DNA from: Alicyclobacillus kakegawensis NBRC 103104
GTDB taxonomy: Bacteria > Bacillota > Bacilli > Alicyclobacillales > Alicyclobacillaceae
NCBI RefSeq assembly: GCF_001552655.1
Contig: NZ_BCRP01000003.1
Location: forward strand, 124,001 to 188,000
Reading direction: 5' to 3'
Length of the DNA: 64,000 nt
How positions within the stretch are numbered: position 1 is the first letter of the stretch; each line of letters opens with the position of its first letter. The notes below the pieces were generated by a model. The model did not search any database and was not told the DNA's origin. It saw nothing but the letters and a program-made list of their open reading frames with translations. The translations under genes and the position numbers were made by a program. This document shows, piece after piece, positions 15,414-25,883 of this stretch.

Positions 15414-18400
15414 TCACCCCGCAGTTTCCATATCTCCGTCCCCTCCCAGGCGGACGCTGATTAGACTCGATACACCGGACTCCTGCATCGTCACCCCGTA
15501 CAGGACGTCCGCCTCCTCCATCGTGCCGCGCCGGTGCGTGATCACGATGAACTGGGTGTCATCGGCAAAGCGGCGAAGTTCCCGGGCGAACCGGCTGACG
15601 TTCGCCTCGTCCAGCGCCGCCTCCACTTCGTCCAGCACGCAGAAGGGCACCGGGCGCACGCGCAGGATGGCGAACAACAGCGCCATCGCTGTCAGCGCCC
15701 GCTCTCCGCCCGACATGAGGTTCAAATTCTGCAGCTTTTTGCCCGGCGGTTGCGCCATCACCTCGATGCCGCTGTGCAGCACGTCCTCGCTGTCGGTCAG
15801 CTCCAGGTCCGCCCGACCGCCGCCGAACAATTGGCGAAAGGCCGTCTGGAATTCCTGGCGGATCTGCGCAAAGGTATTGGCAAACCTCTCCGCCATCTCG
15901 CGGTCAATGTCCTCGATCAGGTCCACCAATTGCTCCCGCGCCGACTCCAAGTCGTCCCGCTCCTGGTTGAGGAACTGCAGCCGCTGGGACAACCGTTCCC
16001 ACTCCTCAATCGCGCCCAGCCGCACGTCGCCCAAGGCGCGCATGCGCCGCTCTTGTTCATCGGCCCGGCGCCGCAGTTCATCCACCGGCTCCGACAACGG
16101 ATACTGCGCCTCCGCCCACTCGTACGTCATGTGGTGCGTCTCGCCTAACCGGACCAGCGCGTGTTGGAGTTCTGCGTCGGCCCGCTCGGCGGCCAGTTCC
16201 GCCCGCCGCAGTTGCTCATCGACCGCCCCTAGACCCTGTTGCGCGGAGCGCAAACGCTGCTCAGCCAGACTCACCTCTTGCTCGGCTGCCAGTTGCGCCT
16301 GGTGAAGCGACTGCAGGTCCGCCTCCACCTCGGCCAAGGCGGCGCGAACGTCGGCCAGGCGCTCGCGGACTTCGGCCTCCTCCTGGCGCGTGCGCTGTAT
16401 CGAATCCTGCAGTCGCGCCATCTCGCTCGTCAGTTCCCGCGCCCGCTCGTGGCCGCGCTCGATGCGTCGGGTCAACTCCTCCACACGCTGCGCCAGGGAT
16501 CGCTGTTCCTGACTCAACGCAGCCGTCTCGATTCGCAGGCCCGTCACCCGCTCCTGGGCCGCGGCCATCTCAAGCGTGCGCTGCTCCAACTCCTGACGGC
16601 GCGACAGGAGAGTTTTCTCCACCTGCTCCACCTGCGCCTCGGCGTCCGCAAGTTCCGCCTGCGCCGCGGCCTCTCGCTCGCGCAGGCTGGTTTCACTCTC
16701 CAACGCCTGCTCCGCTTCCCAGCGCGCGGCCTCCCGGCGATCCGCCGCGCTTTGCCGCCGCGCCTGCCACTCGCGCAGGTCCGCCTCCAGGGCGGCTGAT
16801 TCCGAGCGCAGGCGGGTCATCTCCTCACCCACCTGCCGCTGCCGCTCCTGAGCGGCCACCGCCTGCTTTCGCAGCGCACGCTGCCGCTCCTGCAGCGCCT
16901 CTATCTGCTTTAGACTGGCCGCAAGCTCCGCCTCCACACTCTCACGCTCGCGCGTCCGGCCGAGCAATCCCGGTCCGCGGCGGGCATGGCTGCCTCCCGA
17001 CATCAGTCCACCGGGGCTGACCACGTCCCCCTCCAGGGTGACCAGCCGCACCCGGTAGGCCAGGGCACGCGCCATCTCATTGGCCGCCTGCAGGGTTTCG
17101 GCTATCACCACGTTGCCGAGCAGGTGTTCGACGACGCGCCGATAGGGTTCCGCACACTCCACCAGGTCGCTGGCAATCCCCAGCCAACCGCTGTGGCCCG
17201 CGACTTTTTGACGATCTTGCTCGCTCAGACGCCGCCCCCGAATCACGTCCAGGGGCATGAAAGTGGCGCGACCGGCCTGCCGCCTCTTCAACCAGCCAAT
17301 CGCCTCCCGGGCGCTCGCCTCGTCATCCACGACGATGTTCTGCAATCCGCCGCCCAGCGCCGTCTCAATGGCCACTTCTAGCCGCTTGTCGACCCGGATC
17401 AAACCCGCCACGGCGCCGTGGATGCCCCCGAGCCGCCCTTTGTCCGCGGCCTGGAGCACCGTGCGCACGCCGGCAGCGTACCCGTCATAGCCCATTTCCA
17501 AGTCCCGCAGCAGTTCCAAACGTGACCGCAACGAGGAAACCTTGGACTCCACCTGATGCAGGTGCTGCACCACGGCGACCTCTTGTTCGGCTGCCTGTTT
17601 CACCTCTTGGTTCGCCACAGCCAGCAGTTGTTTTCCCTCTTCCAGGCGCCGGGCCCTATCCGCTCGCTCCGCTGCAACCTTGGCCAACTGGGCGTCAATC
17701 CTGGCTATTTCCTCCTCCCAACGCACCCGTTCGGCCACCAGTCGCTCCCGCCGGCGCGCTTCCCCGGTCTTGGCCTCCTGTGCGGCCCGCACCTCGTTGC
17801 GGAGTCCCGCCGCCCGGTTGTGCGCCTCTAGCAAGCGGCTGCTCAGGTCCTCAATCTCCGCTTCCAACTGGGCCCGCCGGTCGGGGTGCACCGCTTCGGC
17901 CGCCGCCTCCAATTCCGCATTCTTGGCTTCCAACTGAGCGGTCAGCAGCGCCAGGCGGTCCGCCTGCCCCTCTCGCTCCGCCTCCAGTTCTGCCGTTTCC
18001 GCCTGCTGCTGGGCCAGTTGCTGTCTTCGGTCCTCCACGGTCTGCAGCAGGTTCTGGACGCGCTCGGCCATCAACTCAGCCCGCCCCTCCAGGCGTTGGC
18101 GCTCCTCCACGGCCTGTACCTCTTGCCGCTGCCGCTCCCCCGCTGCAGCCGCCACCGCGTCAAACTGCTGCCGGGCCGACTGCAACGCGGCCTCGTCAAG
18201 CTGCACCTGGGCGAGCGCTTGCCCCCGTCGCTCGGAAAGCTCCTGCACCGTCTGCGAACTGGCCTGCCAGCGCCGCTGCAGCTCTTGAATCTCCGCCACC
18301 AAAAGCGTGATTTCCAGCCGCTTCAGTTCTTCCGCCAACGCGTTGTACTGTCGCGCCTTCTCGGCCTCGGCTTCGAGAGGGCCCGCCTGCGCGCGCAATT

Positions 18401-18989
18401 CAGCCAGAATGTCGTCAATCCGCACAAGATTGGCGGCGGTTTCCTCCAGCCGACGCTCCGCCTCCTTGCGCCGGTACTTGAATTTGACGATGCCTGCCGC
18501 ATCCTCAAACGGACCGCGTCGGTCCTCCGGGCGTGTCGACAGCATCTCCTCAATCCGCCCCTGCCCAATGATGGAATACGCCTCGCGTCCCAATCCTGTA
18601 TCCATGAACAGTTCGGTGATGTCTCGCAGCCGGCAGGGCTTGCGGTTGATCAAGTACTCGCTCTCGCCGGTGCGGTAGACACGGCGCGTCACCGTCACCT
18701 CGTCAAAAACCACCGGGAGACGGTTGTCGCTGTTGTCCAGAGTGAGCGACACCTCGCAGAAATTGACCGGCCGGCGCGAATCGCTGCCGGCGAAGATCAC
18801 ATCTTCCATTTTCGCCCCGCGCAGGCTGCGGGCGCTTTGTTCGCCAAGCACCCAGCGTATGGCATCCGAAATGTTGCTCTTGCCGCTTCCGTTTGGGCCG
18901 ACCACGGCGGTGATGCCAGCCGAGAAATCGACCACGGTCTTGTTGGCAAACGATTTGAAGCCTAGGATTTCAAGGCGTTTCAGGAACAC
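15414..18989 (-). CDS. smc: Chromosome segregation SMC ATPase
   Basis: This 1,191-residue protein forms the condensin dimer with ScpA/ScpB. The head begins [20 protein letters not shown] with the Walker [10 protein letters not shown] (31-39). Two very long coiled coils of Gln/Glu/Ala/Arg flank a hinge around residues 500-640 ([20 protein letters not shown] ... [12 protein letters not shown]). The C-terminal head has the ABC signature [17 protein letters not shown] and Walker [16 protein letters not shown]. The GTG at 18989 was chosen because it gives the exact family N-terminus; it overlaps the 3' end of rnc by 20 bases. Confidence 0.97.
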   Translation of the reverse strand: MFLKRLEILGFKSFANKTVVDFSAGITAVVGPNGSGKSNISDAIRWVLGEQSARSLRGAKMEDVIFAGSDSRRPVNFCEVSLTLDNSDNRLPVVFDEVTVTRRVYRTGESEYLINRKPCRLRDITELFMDTGLGREAYSIIGQGRIEEMLSTRPEDRRGPFEDAAGIVKFKYRRKEAERRLEETAANLVRIDDILAELRAQAGPLEAEAEKARQYNALAEELKRLEITLLVAEIQELQRRWQASSQTVQELSERRGQALAQVQLDEAALQSARQQFDAVAAAAGERQRQEVQAVEERQRLEGRAELMAERVQNLLQTVEDRRQQLAQQQAETAELEAEREGQADRLALLTAQLEAKNAELEAAAEAVHPDRRAQLEAEIEDLSSRLLEAHNRAAGLRNEVRAAQEAKTGEARRRERLVAERVRWEEEIARIDAQLAKVAAERADRARRLEEGKQLLAVANQEVKQAAEQEVAVVQHLHQVESKVSSLRSRLELLRDLEMGYDGYAAGVRTVLQAADKGRLGGIHGAVAGLIRVDKRLEVAIETALGGGLQNIVVDDEASAREAIGWLKRRQAGRATFMPLDVIRGRRLSEQDRQKVAGHSGWLGIASDLVECAEPYRRVVEHLLGNVVIAETLQAANEMARALAYRVRLVTLEGDVVSPGGLMSGGSHARRGPGLLGRTRERESVEAELAASLKQIEALQERQRALRKQAVAAQERQRQVGEEMTRLRSESAALEADLREWQARRQSAADRREAARWEAEQALESETSLREREAAAQAELADAEAQVEQVEKTLLSRRQELEQRTLEMAAAQERVTGLRIETAALSQEQRSLAQRVEELTRRIERGHERARELTSEMARLQDSIQRTRQEEAEVRERLADVRAALAEVEADLQSLHQAQLAAEQEVSLAEQRLRSAQQGLGAVDEQLRRAELAAERADAELQHALVRLGETHHMTYEWAEAQYPLSEPVDELRRRADEQERRMRALGDVRLGAIEEWERLSQRLQFLNQERDDLESAREQLVDLIEDIDREMAERFANTFAQIRQEFQTAFRQLFGGGRADLELTDSEDVLHSGIEVMAQPPGKKLQNLNLMSGGERALTAMALLFAILRVRPVPFCVLDEVEAALDEANVSRFARELRRFADDTQFIVITHRRGTMEEADVLYGVTMQESGVSSLISVRLGGDGDMETAG

Positions 18990-19704
18990 CTTCAGGCCCC
19001 CCCGCGGCCTCCTCCTGCAGCATGTGGAGAGCAGCCTGCGCCGCTTTTTGTTCCGCTTCCTTTTTTGACCTGCCGACACCGCTGCCCATCACGCGCCCGC
19101 CGATGATAACCTCCACGCTGAACTGCTTCGCGTGCGCGGGACCGCGTTCATCGACCACCCGATAGGCCAACTGAGTCCCCACGTGCTGCTGCACCCACTC
19201 CTGCAGAGCGGTCTTGTAATCTGGAGCGATGCCTTGGCCAATATAAGGAAATACGTACTTCTCCACAAACGCCTTCACCGCATCCAATCCTTGGTCCAAA
19301 TAAAGAGCCCCAATGAACGCTTCGAATACGTCGGCGAGCAAGGCTGGACGTTCCCGCCCTCCCGAACGCTCCTCACCTTTGCCGAGCCGCACAAACTGCT
19401 CAAAGTGCACTCGCTTGGCAAAACTGACCAGCGAGGGCTCGCACACAATGGCCGCTCGCAACCGCGTCATTTCGCCCTCGGACACGTTAGGCATGGTGCG
19501 ATACAGGTACTCGCTCACGACCAGCTCCAATACCGCGTCGCCAAGGAATTCCAAACGTTCATTGTCCTGCAGTGAAGACCTGCGGTGTTCATTTCGATAG
19601 GATGCATGGGTAAAGGCCTGCTTCAGAAGAGGTTCCGATTGAAAATGAATCTGCAATCGCTCTTGTAATTCAACCCACTTATTGGACACATCGGGCACTC
19701 CCAT
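18970..19704 (-). CDS. rnc: Ribonuclease III
   Basis: This 244-residue double-strand-specific RNase processes rRNA and scRNA precursors. The catalytic signature [13 protein letters not shown] is at 48-60, a second acidic cluster lies in [19 protein letters not shown], and a C-terminal dsRBD runs from about 165 to 235 ([13 protein letters not shown] ... [16 protein letters not shown]). The ATG at 19704 follows GCGAGGA closely; a GTG two codons downstream is an equally good start. The gene is followed by the overlapping smc. Confidence 0.96.
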   Translation of the reverse strand: MGVPDVSNKWVELQERLQIHFQSEPLLKQAFTHASYRNEHRRSSLQDNERLEFLGDAVLELVVSEYLYRTMPNVSEGEMTRLRAAIVCEPSLVSFAKRVHFEQFVRLGKGEERSGGRERPALLADVFEAFIGALYLDQGLDAVKAFVEKYVFPYIGQGIAPDYKTALQEWVQQHVGTQLAYRVVDERGPAHAKQFSVEVIIGGRVMGSGVGRSKKEAEQKAAQAALHMLQEEAAGGPEGVPETP

Positions 19705-19738
19705 TCCTCGCCTGGCAATCTCATATGCATGGTGGAAA

Positions 19739-19784
19739 CCGCTCGCCGCACGCCCGCCACGGCGGACGCGGCGTGCGCGAGCGG
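19739..19784 (-). terminator. Hairpin terminator between fabF and rnc
   Basis: On the minus strand CCGCTCG (19784-19778) pairs with CGAGCGG (19745-19739), reinforced by inner CGCACGCC/GGGCGTGCG pairing. It is followed by TTTCC. It lies just after the fabF stop, so it may limit read-through of fab transcripts into rnc-smc-ftsY. Confidence 0.5.
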
Positions 19785-19788
19785 AGAT

Positions 19789-21027
19789 TCAGGAATAGCG
19801 CTTCAGAATGATGGCTGCATTGTGGCCGCCGAACCCAAAGGAATTCGACATCGCCACCTGTGGCTGCGCTTTGCGCGCCTGGTTTGGGACATAATCGAGG
19901 TCGCACTCTGGATCGGGAGTCTCGTAATTGATCGTCGGGGGCAAAGTCCCCTCCACCAGCGTCTTGACGGTGGCAATGGCCTCGACACCGCCTGCAGCCC
20001 CCAGCATATGGCCAATCATCGATTTATTCGAGCTGATGGCCAGGCGATACGCGTGCTCGCCAAACAGTTCCTTGATGGCCAGCGTCTCTGACTTGTCGTT
20101 CAATTCCGTGGAAGTTCCATGCGCATTGATGTAGTCCACGTCTTCGGGACGGAGGTTTGCATCCTCCAGAGCCTGTCGCATGGCACGGTACGCGCCCGAT
20201 CCGTCCGGCGGCGTGGCCGTGATGTGGTACGCGTCCCCGGACATGCCGTAGCCGATGATTTCGGCGTAAATCCGGGCGCCGCGCGCCAGCGCATGGTCGA
20301 GCGATTCCAGCACCATCACGCCCGCGCCTTCCGACATCACAAAGCCGTCGCGGTCCTTGTCAAACGGACGGCTCGCCCGCGTGGGCTCGTCATTGCGCGT
20401 GGACAGAGCCTTCATGTTGGCAAAACCGGCAATCGCCAGGTCGACAATGGCCGCCTCAGAACCGCCGGCAAGCATCGCGTCCGCGGCGCCCCGTTCGATG
20501 ATTTTGAAGGCGTCCCCGATGGCATTGGTGCTCGTCGCACAGGCCGACACCGAAGCGCTGTTGGGTCCGCGCGCCCCGGTGAGGATGGAAACATGACCGG
20601 AGGCCATGTTGGCAATCATCATCGGGATCATGAACGGGCTGACGCGCCGCGGCCCGCGTTCCCGCAGCACATTATGGTTCTCAAGCAGGGTGTGAATCCC
20701 GCCAATGCCGGAACCAATATACACACCGACCCGGTCTGCATTCTCTTCACGGATATCCAATCCCGAATCCTCGACGGCCTGCGTCGCCGCCGCTATCGCG
20801 AATTGCGCGAAGCGGTCGATGCGCCGAGCTTCCTTCGGATCCAGGTATTTTTCGACTTCAAATTCTTTGACCTGCCCTGCAATTTGTACGGGCAAACTGG
20901 AGACGTCGAACGATTCGATTCGGGAAATCCCGGACCGTCCGGCGACAAGATTGTCCCAAAAGGTCGATACGTCGTTCCCGAGTGGCGTGACGACTCCAAG
21001 CCCGGTGATAACGACTCGTCGCTTCAC
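19789..21027 (-). CDS. fabF: 3-oxoacyl-ACP synthase II (FabF)
   Basis: This 412-residue condensing enzyme elongates acyl-ACP with malonyl-ACP. The Cys-His-His triad falls at C163 (VSACATST), H303 ([11 protein letters not shown]) and H340 ([11 protein letters not shown]), the same numbering as E. coli FabF. That supports the chosen GTG start at 21027 ([17 protein letters not shown]) over a longer frame. GGGGTGA precedes it. It is the last gene of the fab cluster, 92 bases after acpP. Confidence 0.97.
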   Translation of the reverse strand: MKRRVVITGLGVVTPLGNDVSTFWDNLVAGRSGISRIESFDVSSLPVQIAGQVKEFEVEKYLDPKEARRIDRFAQFAIAAATQAVEDSGLDIREENADRVGVYIGSGIGGIHTLLENHNVLRERGPRRVSPFMIPMMIANMASGHVSILTGARGPNSASVSACATSTNAIGDAFKIIERGAADAMLAGGSEAAIVDLAIAGFANMKALSTRNDEPTRASRPFDKDRDGFVMSEGAGVMVLESLDHALARGARIYAEIIGYGMSGDAYHITATPPDGSGAYRAMRQALEDANLRPEDVDYINAHGTSTELNDKSETLAIKELFGEHAYRLAISSNKSMIGHMLGAAGGVEAIATVKTLVEGTLPPTINYETPDPECDLDYVPNQARKAQPQVAMSNSFGFGGHNAAIILKRYS

Positions 21028-21119
21028 GTTGTCACCCCGCCTAGATGGACAGAAAGCCCCGGCAAACGCACGGGACTTCAAGCATGGCTGTTGCCTCTAC
21101 GTTCATCCGGTTTTCCAAG

Positions 21120-21353
21120 TCATTGGTGCTGTTCGATGTATGTAACGACATCCCCCACCGTGCTGATCTTTTCCGCCTCTTCGTCGGAAATCTCCAGGTC
21201 GAACTCATCCTCGAGCTCCATGATGAGTTCGACGACATCGAGCGAATCGGCCTGCAAATCGTCCTTGAACGTCGCATCCAGTGTCACCTTGTCTTCATCC
21301 ACACCAAGGCGGTCGACAATGATGCTCTTCACGCGCGTAAACGTGTCGGCCAT
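21120..21353 (-). CDS. acpP: Acyl carrier protein
   Basis: This 77-residue acidic carrier protein carries growing acyl chains on a phosphopantetheine attached to Ser37 in ADSLDVVEL. The ATG at 21353 follows AGGAGGTGAAAGG. A longer frame upstream is unsupported. The 124-base spacer before it contains duplicated TATACT motifs and may hold a separate acpP promoter, as ACP needs much higher expression than the other fab genes. Confidence 0.98.
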   Translation of the reverse strand: MADTFTRVKSIIVDRLGVDEDKVTLDATFKDDLQADSLDVVELIMELEDEFDLEISDEEAEKISTVGDVVTYIEQHQ

Positions 21354-21451
21354 CCTTTCACCTCCTGATCTCTGTGGCACCCTTGTCCAACTTGGGACCA
21401 TGGACTGCCAGCGCGGGCCCGCAACTATCCTCTGTCGCGTCCTCTGCGCAA

Positions 21452-21483
21452 AGTATACTACATGAAATCAGAGTATACTACAT
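21452..21483. repeat. Direct repeat of AGTATACTACAT at the fabG/acpP junction
   Basis: Two identical 12-base copies (21452-21463 and 21472-21483) lie 20 bases apart, the second overlapping the fabG stop codon. Each contains the palindrome AGTATACT, and on the minus strand each offers a TATACT -10-like box. They could be part of an acpP promoter or a binding site for a regulator such as FapR; the known FapR site also uses TAGTA/TACTA halves. Function is inferred only. Confidence 0.6.
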
Positions 21484-22212
21484 CGCCATGCCGCCGTCGA
21501 CCGCAATCACTTGGCCGGTGATATAAGCGGCTGCGTCAGAAGCCAGAAAAGCCACAGCCGCCGCCACATCCTCCGGGCGCCCGATGCGGCCGAGCGGGAT
21601 TTGTTGGAGCATATGCTCCTTCGCTTGCGCGGGCAGCGCGGCGGTCATATCCGTTTCCACCAGCCCCGGCGCCACCGCGTTCACGGTGATGCCGCGCCCC
21701 GCCAGTTCGCGGGCCGCGCTCTTCGTCAAGCCGATGAGCCCCGCCTTTGCAGATGCGTAGTTGGCCTGGCCCGCGTTGCCCATCATGCCCACCACCGAAG
21801 TCACGTTGATGATGCGCCCGGAGCGTTGTTTCATCATCGGCCGTGCGACCGCACGCAGCATGTGGAAGGCACCGGTCAGGTTGGTGTTGAGCACCGCCTG
21901 CCAGTCCTCCTCCTTCATGCGCATCAACAACGTGTCCCGGGTGATGCCGGCGTTGTTGACCAAAACATCGACGCGGCCGAACGCGGCCAACGCGGACTCC
22001 ACCAAACGGTCGGCCTGCTCGGGCTGGCTAACGTCCCCCTGCTCCACGAGCGCCTGGCCACCGGCCTCCTGCACCAGGCGCGCCGTTTCCCGCGCATCCA
22101 TCTCACGCCCGGCAAAGTTGATGACCACCTGGCCGCCGTTGCTCGCCAGCGCTACCGCGATGGCGCGACCGATGCCGCGCGAGGCGCCCGTCACAATCGA
22201 CACGACCCCCAT
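21478..22212 (-). CDS. fabG: 3-oxoacyl-ACP reductase FabG
   Basis: This 244-residue NADPH-dependent SDR performs the first reduction in each fatty-acid cycle. It shows the nucleotide motif TGASRGIGR (8-16), NNAG (86-89), and the catalytic S139, Y152 and K156 in NYASAK. The C-terminal YITGQVIAVDGGMAM is typical. The ATG at 22212 follows GGGGGTGTGAGTG; a GTG directly before it (22215) is an alternative. It abuts the fabD stop. Confidence 0.97.
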   Translation of the reverse strand: MGVVSIVTGASRGIGRAIAVALASNGGQVVINFAGREMDARETARLVQEAGGQALVEQGDVSQPEQADRLVESALAAFGRVDVLVNNAGITRDTLLMRMKEEDWQAVLNTNLTGAFHMLRAVARPMMKQRSGRIINVTSVVGMMGNAGQANYASAKAGLIGLTKSAARELAGRGITVNAVAPGLVETDMTAALPAQAKEHMLQQIPLGRIGRPEDVAAAVAFLASDAAAYITGQVIAVDGGMAM

Positions 22213-22215
22213 CAC

Positions 22216-23157
22216 TCACACCCCCTTCACTGCCGCGAGGCTGGCGCATAGCGACGCCTCGTCCTCCACGTGGTGCGTGACCGCTGTCCGCTGCACCTTG
22301 CGGATGAGCCCGGAGAGGACCGTTCCCGGGCCGAACTCGATGAATCCCTCCACGCCCATCTCCAGCATGCGGCGCACGTCCGCTTCAAAGCGGACCGGGG
22401 AATACAGTTGCCGTTCCAAGGCGTCGCGCAGCCCCTCCTCGTTTGTCACGGGCTGGGCGTCCACATTGGTCACCACCGGCACCTGGGCGTCCTGAATCGG
22501 CGTCTTCGCCAGTTCTGCGGACAATTTCGACGCGGCGGGCCGCATCAGGCTGCAGTGGAAGGGCCCGCTCACCTCCAGCGGCAACACCCGCCGCGCGCCC
22601 CGTTCCTTGGCCAGACGGCCGGCCGCATCCACCCCGGCCCTCGTGCCCGAGATCACAATCTGACCAGGGCAGTTGAGGTTGGCCAACTCCACCACCTCTC
22701 CAGAGTGGGACACCTCCTGGCAGACAGCGCCCAATTCAGGCTCTGAAAGCCCCAAGACCGCCGCCATGGCCCCATGACCCGCGGGAACCGCCTCGTCCAT
22801 CCAGCGCCCGCGCAAGTGCACCAGGCGCACCGCGTCAGCAAACGAGAGCGCACCGGCCGCCACGAGAGCCGTATACTCGCCCAGGCTGTGTCCGGCCACC
22901 GCCACCGGCCGCAGGGGACACTCTGCGGCAAACACCCGATAAGCCGCCACGCCCATGGTCAGCAACGCGGGCTGCGTGTAATAGGTCAAACGCAGCTCCT
23001 CCGCTGGCCCTTTGCGGCACAAATCCGTCAACGAAAACCCCAGCGCCTCGTCCGCTTCCTGAAACGTCTGTGCGGCGATTGGGTACCGCTCCATCAATTC
23101 CTGACCCATGCCGACATACTGAGCGCCTTGGCCCGGGAAGACAAAAGCCCACTCCAC
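22216..23157 (-). CDS. fabD: Malonyl-CoA:ACP transacylase FabD
   Basis: This 313-residue enzyme loads malonyl groups onto ACP. The N-terminus MEWAFVFPGQGAQYVGMGQE, the nucleophile S91 in GHSLGEY and H201 in SGPFHCSLM are the family hallmarks. The GTG start at 23157 has GAGGGGG seven bases before it. The gene lies 40 bases after fabH and directly before fabG. Confidence 0.97.
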   Translation of the reverse strand: MEWAFVFPGQGAQYVGMGQELMERYPIAAQTFQEADEALGFSLTDLCRKGPAEELRLTYYTQPALLTMGVAAYRVFAAECPLRPVAVAGHSLGEYTALVAAGALSFADAVRLVHLRGRWMDEAVPAGHGAMAAVLGLSEPELGAVCQEVSHSGEVVELANLNCPGQIVISGTRAGVDAAGRLAKERGARRVLPLEVSGPFHCSLMRPAASKLSAELAKTPIQDAQVPVVTNVDAQPVTNEEGLRDALERQLYSPVRFEADVRRMLEMGVEGFIEFGPGTVLSGLIRKVQRTAVTHHVEDEASLCASLAAVKGV

Positions 23158-23197
23158 GAACACTCCCCCTCCCAACAGATACCTTCGGCAGACGCTG

Positions 23198-24181
23198 TTA
23201 TAGCCGCAGCGCAGCCGCTCCCCATGTCAGACCGGCGCCAAAACCCACCAGCACCACCAGGTCTCCCGTTTTCGCCCTGCCCTCCCGAAGCGCCTCATCC
23301 AGGGCAACCGGAATAGAGGCGGCCGATGTGTTGCCGTATTTCTGAATGGTCATGACGACCTTCTCGACCGGTATGCCAAACCGCTCCCGCGCCGCTTCAA
23401 TGATGCGGATATTGGCCTGGTGCGGTACCAAGAGGTCAATGTCGTCACGAGTCAGCCCGGCCTCGGCGAGCACCTGCTCGGTCGACGCCGCCATCGCCTT
23501 GACGGCGAACTTGAACGTCTCTCGCCCCTCCATCTTCAGGTAGTGCATACGCCCTTCGATGGACTCGGCCGTGGCCGGCATTTTCGATCCGCCCGCCGGC
23601 AGATACAGGTGTTTCCCACCCCCGCCGTCGCTGCCGAGGTTGAATGACAAAAATCCGCGCTCGCCGTCGACCGGACCCACCACCGCCGCTCCCGCGCCGT
23701 CACCGAACAGCACGCAAGTGGTGCGGTCCTGATAATCCACAACACGGGAGAGGAGGTCGGCGCCAATCACAAGCACGCGCCGAAAGCGCCCCGACTCCAC
23801 CATCGCCGCGGCTGTGGCGACCCCGTACAAAAATCCGGTGCAGGCAGCCGACAGGTCCATCGCTCCGGCATGAGTGGCCCCGATGCGGTCTTGCACCAAG
23901 CAGGCGGTTGCCGGGAACATCATATCCGGCGTCACCGTGGCGCAAATGATGAAATCCAGTTCCGACGCCGCCATCCCTGCGTCCGCCAAGGCGCGCTCCG
24001 CCGCCAGCGTGGCGTAATCGGAGGTCGTCGTCCCCTCTGGGGCAATCCTGCGCTCCTTGATGCCCGTCCGCGAGGTGATCCATTCATCATCAGTTTCTAC
24101 CATTTTCTCCAAATCCGCGTTGGTTAGAACCTGATCCGGCAGCGCGGACCCCGTGCCCAGAATGCCTGCCCGTATCGTCAC
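23198..24181 (-). CDS. fabH: 3-oxoacyl-ACP synthase III FabH
   Basis: This 327-residue enzyme starts fatty-acid synthesis from acyl-CoA and malonyl-ACP, and in Gram-positives it prefers branched or short primers. The triad is C114 (LSAACTGFLYG), H254 (VPHQANIR) and N284 (KYGNTSAAS). The GTG start at 24181 follows GAGGAGG at eight bases. Alicyclobacillus makes omega-alicyclic fatty acids, whose cyclic primers would have to pass this enzyme; whether this FabH is so adapted cannot be seen. The gene sits between plsX and fabD. Confidence 0.97.
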   Translation of the reverse strand: MTIRAGILGTGSALPDQVLTNADLEKMVETDDEWITSRTGIKERRIAPEGTTTSDYATLAAERALADAGMAASELDFIICATVTPDMMFPATACLVQDRIGATHAGAMDLSAACTGFLYGVATAAAMVESGRFRRVLVIGADLLSRVVDYQDRTTCVLFGDGAGAAVVGPVDGERGFLSFNLGSDGGGGKHLYLPAGGSKMPATAESIEGRMHYLKMEGRETFKFAVKAMAASTEQVLAEAGLTRDDIDLLVPHQANIRIIEAARERFGIPVEKVVMTIQKYGNTSAASIPVALDEALREGRAKTGDLVVLVGFGAGLTWGAAALRL

Positions 24182-24194
24182 CCCATCATCCTCC

Positions 24195-25202
24195 TCAAGC
24201 GTGGTGCAAGTCCTGCTTTTGCAGCGACGAGATCAGCTTGCTATTGACCTCCTGTCGGCAAAACCGAATCGCCTGCATGAGCGCCGTGTACCATGCACGT
24301 TGATTGCTGCTGCCGTGTGCCTTGATGCAGCCGCCGGCCACCCCCAAAAAGGGCGCCCCGCCGTATTCGGCGTAATCGAATTCCGCCGCAAACGCGCGCA
24401 GCTTTGGGGCCAACAGGGTGGCGCCCAACTTGGCCCTCACTCCGGCTTGTGCAATCTCCGTCTTGAGCGCCTGGAACAACCCCAGGCCGATGCCCTCCGT
24501 CAGCTTCAGGACCACGTTGCCGACAAACCCGTCGCAGACGACCACGTCGCAGGCGCCCTCCAGCAAGTTGCGCGCCTCCACGTTGCCGATAAAATTCAGC
24601 CCGCATGCCTCCAGTTGCTCGTACGCGGCTTTGGTCAGGTTGTTGCCCTTCAGCGCCTCGGTACCCACATTGAGCAGGCCGATTCGCGGCTTGGCTACAC
24701 CAAGGACATGCTGAGAGTAAGCCGCCCCCATGTGGGCATACTGCACGAGGTTGAAGGGCGATGCGTCCATCGTGGCCCCCGCGTCCAGAAGCAGCACCCC
24801 GTGGCCTTGGAAAGTCGGCAACACCGGCGCCAGCGCCGGTCTCTCTATGCCCGCCAAACGTCCGATGGTCAAGAGTCCCGCCGCCACCAGGGCCCCCGTG
24901 TTGCCCGCCGAGACCATCGCGTCGGCCTCCCCCTCGCGCACCATCCGCGCCGCCATGACGAGCGACGAATCTGGCTTGCGACGGACGGCCCGCACCGGCT
25001 CCTCGTCCGGCTGAATCACGGACTGGCTCGGAACCATCTGGACATTGGCCGGCAGTGTGAAGTTCTTCGCCTGGGTCACAGCCGCTTCGGTGCCGACGAG
25101 ACAAAACTCCACGTCTGGATGGGAGCGGGCCAACTCACCCACAGCGGCGAGCGGTGCCGAGGCTCCCAAATCGCCACCCATGACATCTACCGCTAGTTTC
25201 AA
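24195..25202 (-). CDS. plsX: Phosphate acyltransferase PlsX
   Basis: This 335-residue enzyme converts acyl-ACP to acyl-phosphate, the first step of phospholipid synthesis with PlsY. It begins MKLAVDVMGGDLGASAPLAAV and has the conserved SAGNTGALVAAGL, ALAPVLPTF and CDGFVGNVVLKLTEG blocks. The TTG start at 25202 has GGAGG seven bases before it, gives the family N-terminus, and overlaps the fapR stop (TTGA). This fapR-plsX coupling is the standard arrangement. Confidence 0.97.
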   Translation of the reverse strand: MKLAVDVMGGDLGASAPLAAVGELARSHPDVEFCLVGTEAAVTQAKNFTLPANVQMVPSQSVIQPDEEPVRAVRRKPDSSLVMAARMVREGEADAMVSAGNTGALVAAGLLTIGRLAGIERPALAPVLPTFQGHGVLLLDAGATMDASPFNLVQYAHMGAAYSQHVLGVAKPRIGLLNVGTEALKGNNLTKAAYEQLEACGLNFIGNVEARNLLEGACDVVVCDGFVGNVVLKLTEGIGLGLFQALKTEIAQAGVRAKLGATLLAPKLRAFAAEFDYAEYGGAPFLGVAGGCIKAHGSSNQRAWYTALMQAIRFCRQEVNSKLISSLQKQDLHHA

Positions 25203-25741
25203 TCCTGTCCCTCCCACGTCCTGGCAGACGCCCTGGCGACCCAAATCCAGCCGTCCAGAACGGTCTCTCCATCCACTTCGGTGTGTGCCCGACACTTTAA
25301 GATCCCGGCGTGACGAGCCATTACGTCCACGCGCGCCCGCAGCGTCTCGCCAAGCCGGACAGGGCGGTAGAACCGTAACTCCGTCTTGGCGGTCACCGCC
25401 GAGTCCTCATCCATGACAGCCATCGCCAGAGAATTGACCTGGGCGAACAACACATGGCCGCGCACAATGCCGTTGCGGGCAAACACATGCAACGACGTGA
25501 TGGGGAGTTCAGATATCCCCAGGCGGTTGAGTTCCAGCCGCACAATCCTGCCGACCACATCGTGCGCGTCCAGTGCGCGCACCTCGTCCTGCCGGTCCGC
25601 AGCTACGCGCCGAATCCGTTCTCGCACTTCTGGAATGTTGAGCGCCTGACGGTCCAAGCGGATGGTCGCCACACTGACGCCAAATGTCTCGGCCAACTTC
25701 TCGTCCGTGGCAAACGGGTTTTCCGTCAGCATCCGAACCAA
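25199..25741 (-). CDS. fapR: Transcriptional repressor FapR of fatty acid synthesis
   Basis: This roughly 180-residue repressor of lipid genes releases DNA when it binds malonyl-CoA or malonyl-ACP. The DNA-binding part shows FATDEKLAETFGVSVATIRL; the hotdog effector domain has GIVRGHVLFAQVNSLAMAVM, followed by the strand block ELRFYRPVRLGE. The TTG at 25741 has a GGAG seven to eight bases upstream. The frame stays open further up, with residues ALRKSERRLA that match the N-terminal helix of other FapR proteins. A CTG behind GAGGG could be the true start. FapR should control this fab cluster and itself. Confidence 0.92.
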   Translation of the reverse strand: MVRMLTENPFATDEKLAETFGVSVATIRLDRQALNIPEVRERIRRVAADRQDEVRALDAHDVVGRIVRLELNRLGISELPITSLHVFARNGIVRGHVLFAQVNSLAMAVMDEDSAVTAKTELRFYRPVRLGETLRARVDVMARHAGILKCRAHTEVDGETVLDGWIWVARASARTWEGQD

Positions 25742-25813
25742 GGCTAATCTCCGTTCCGATTTGCGCAGCGCCCATCCCTCACTTCCGCAGGCAAGAAGGT
25801 TGCCACCGAGACG

Positions 25814-25844
25814 ATTATCACCTACTCATAAAAGGTAGTTCTAA
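25814..25844 (-). promoter_or_regulatory. Candidate promoter and operator region of fapR
   Basis: On the minus strand TTAGAA (25844-25839) and GATAAT (25819-25814) are spaced by 19 bases, and between them ACCT...AGGT forms a weak dyad (CTACCT ... AGTAGGT). The known FapR box (TTAGTACCT-type dyad) is similar but not identical. Confidence 0.35.
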
Positions 25845-25883
25845 AATACCGGATCCGCCGTCGGATGGCAAGATGCCGTCAAA

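Noticed and set aside
24241-25104. A 287-codon minus-strand frame overlapping plsX in another phase
   Set aside because: Gly/Arg-rich shadow translation; plsX in the other phase has all conserved blocks.
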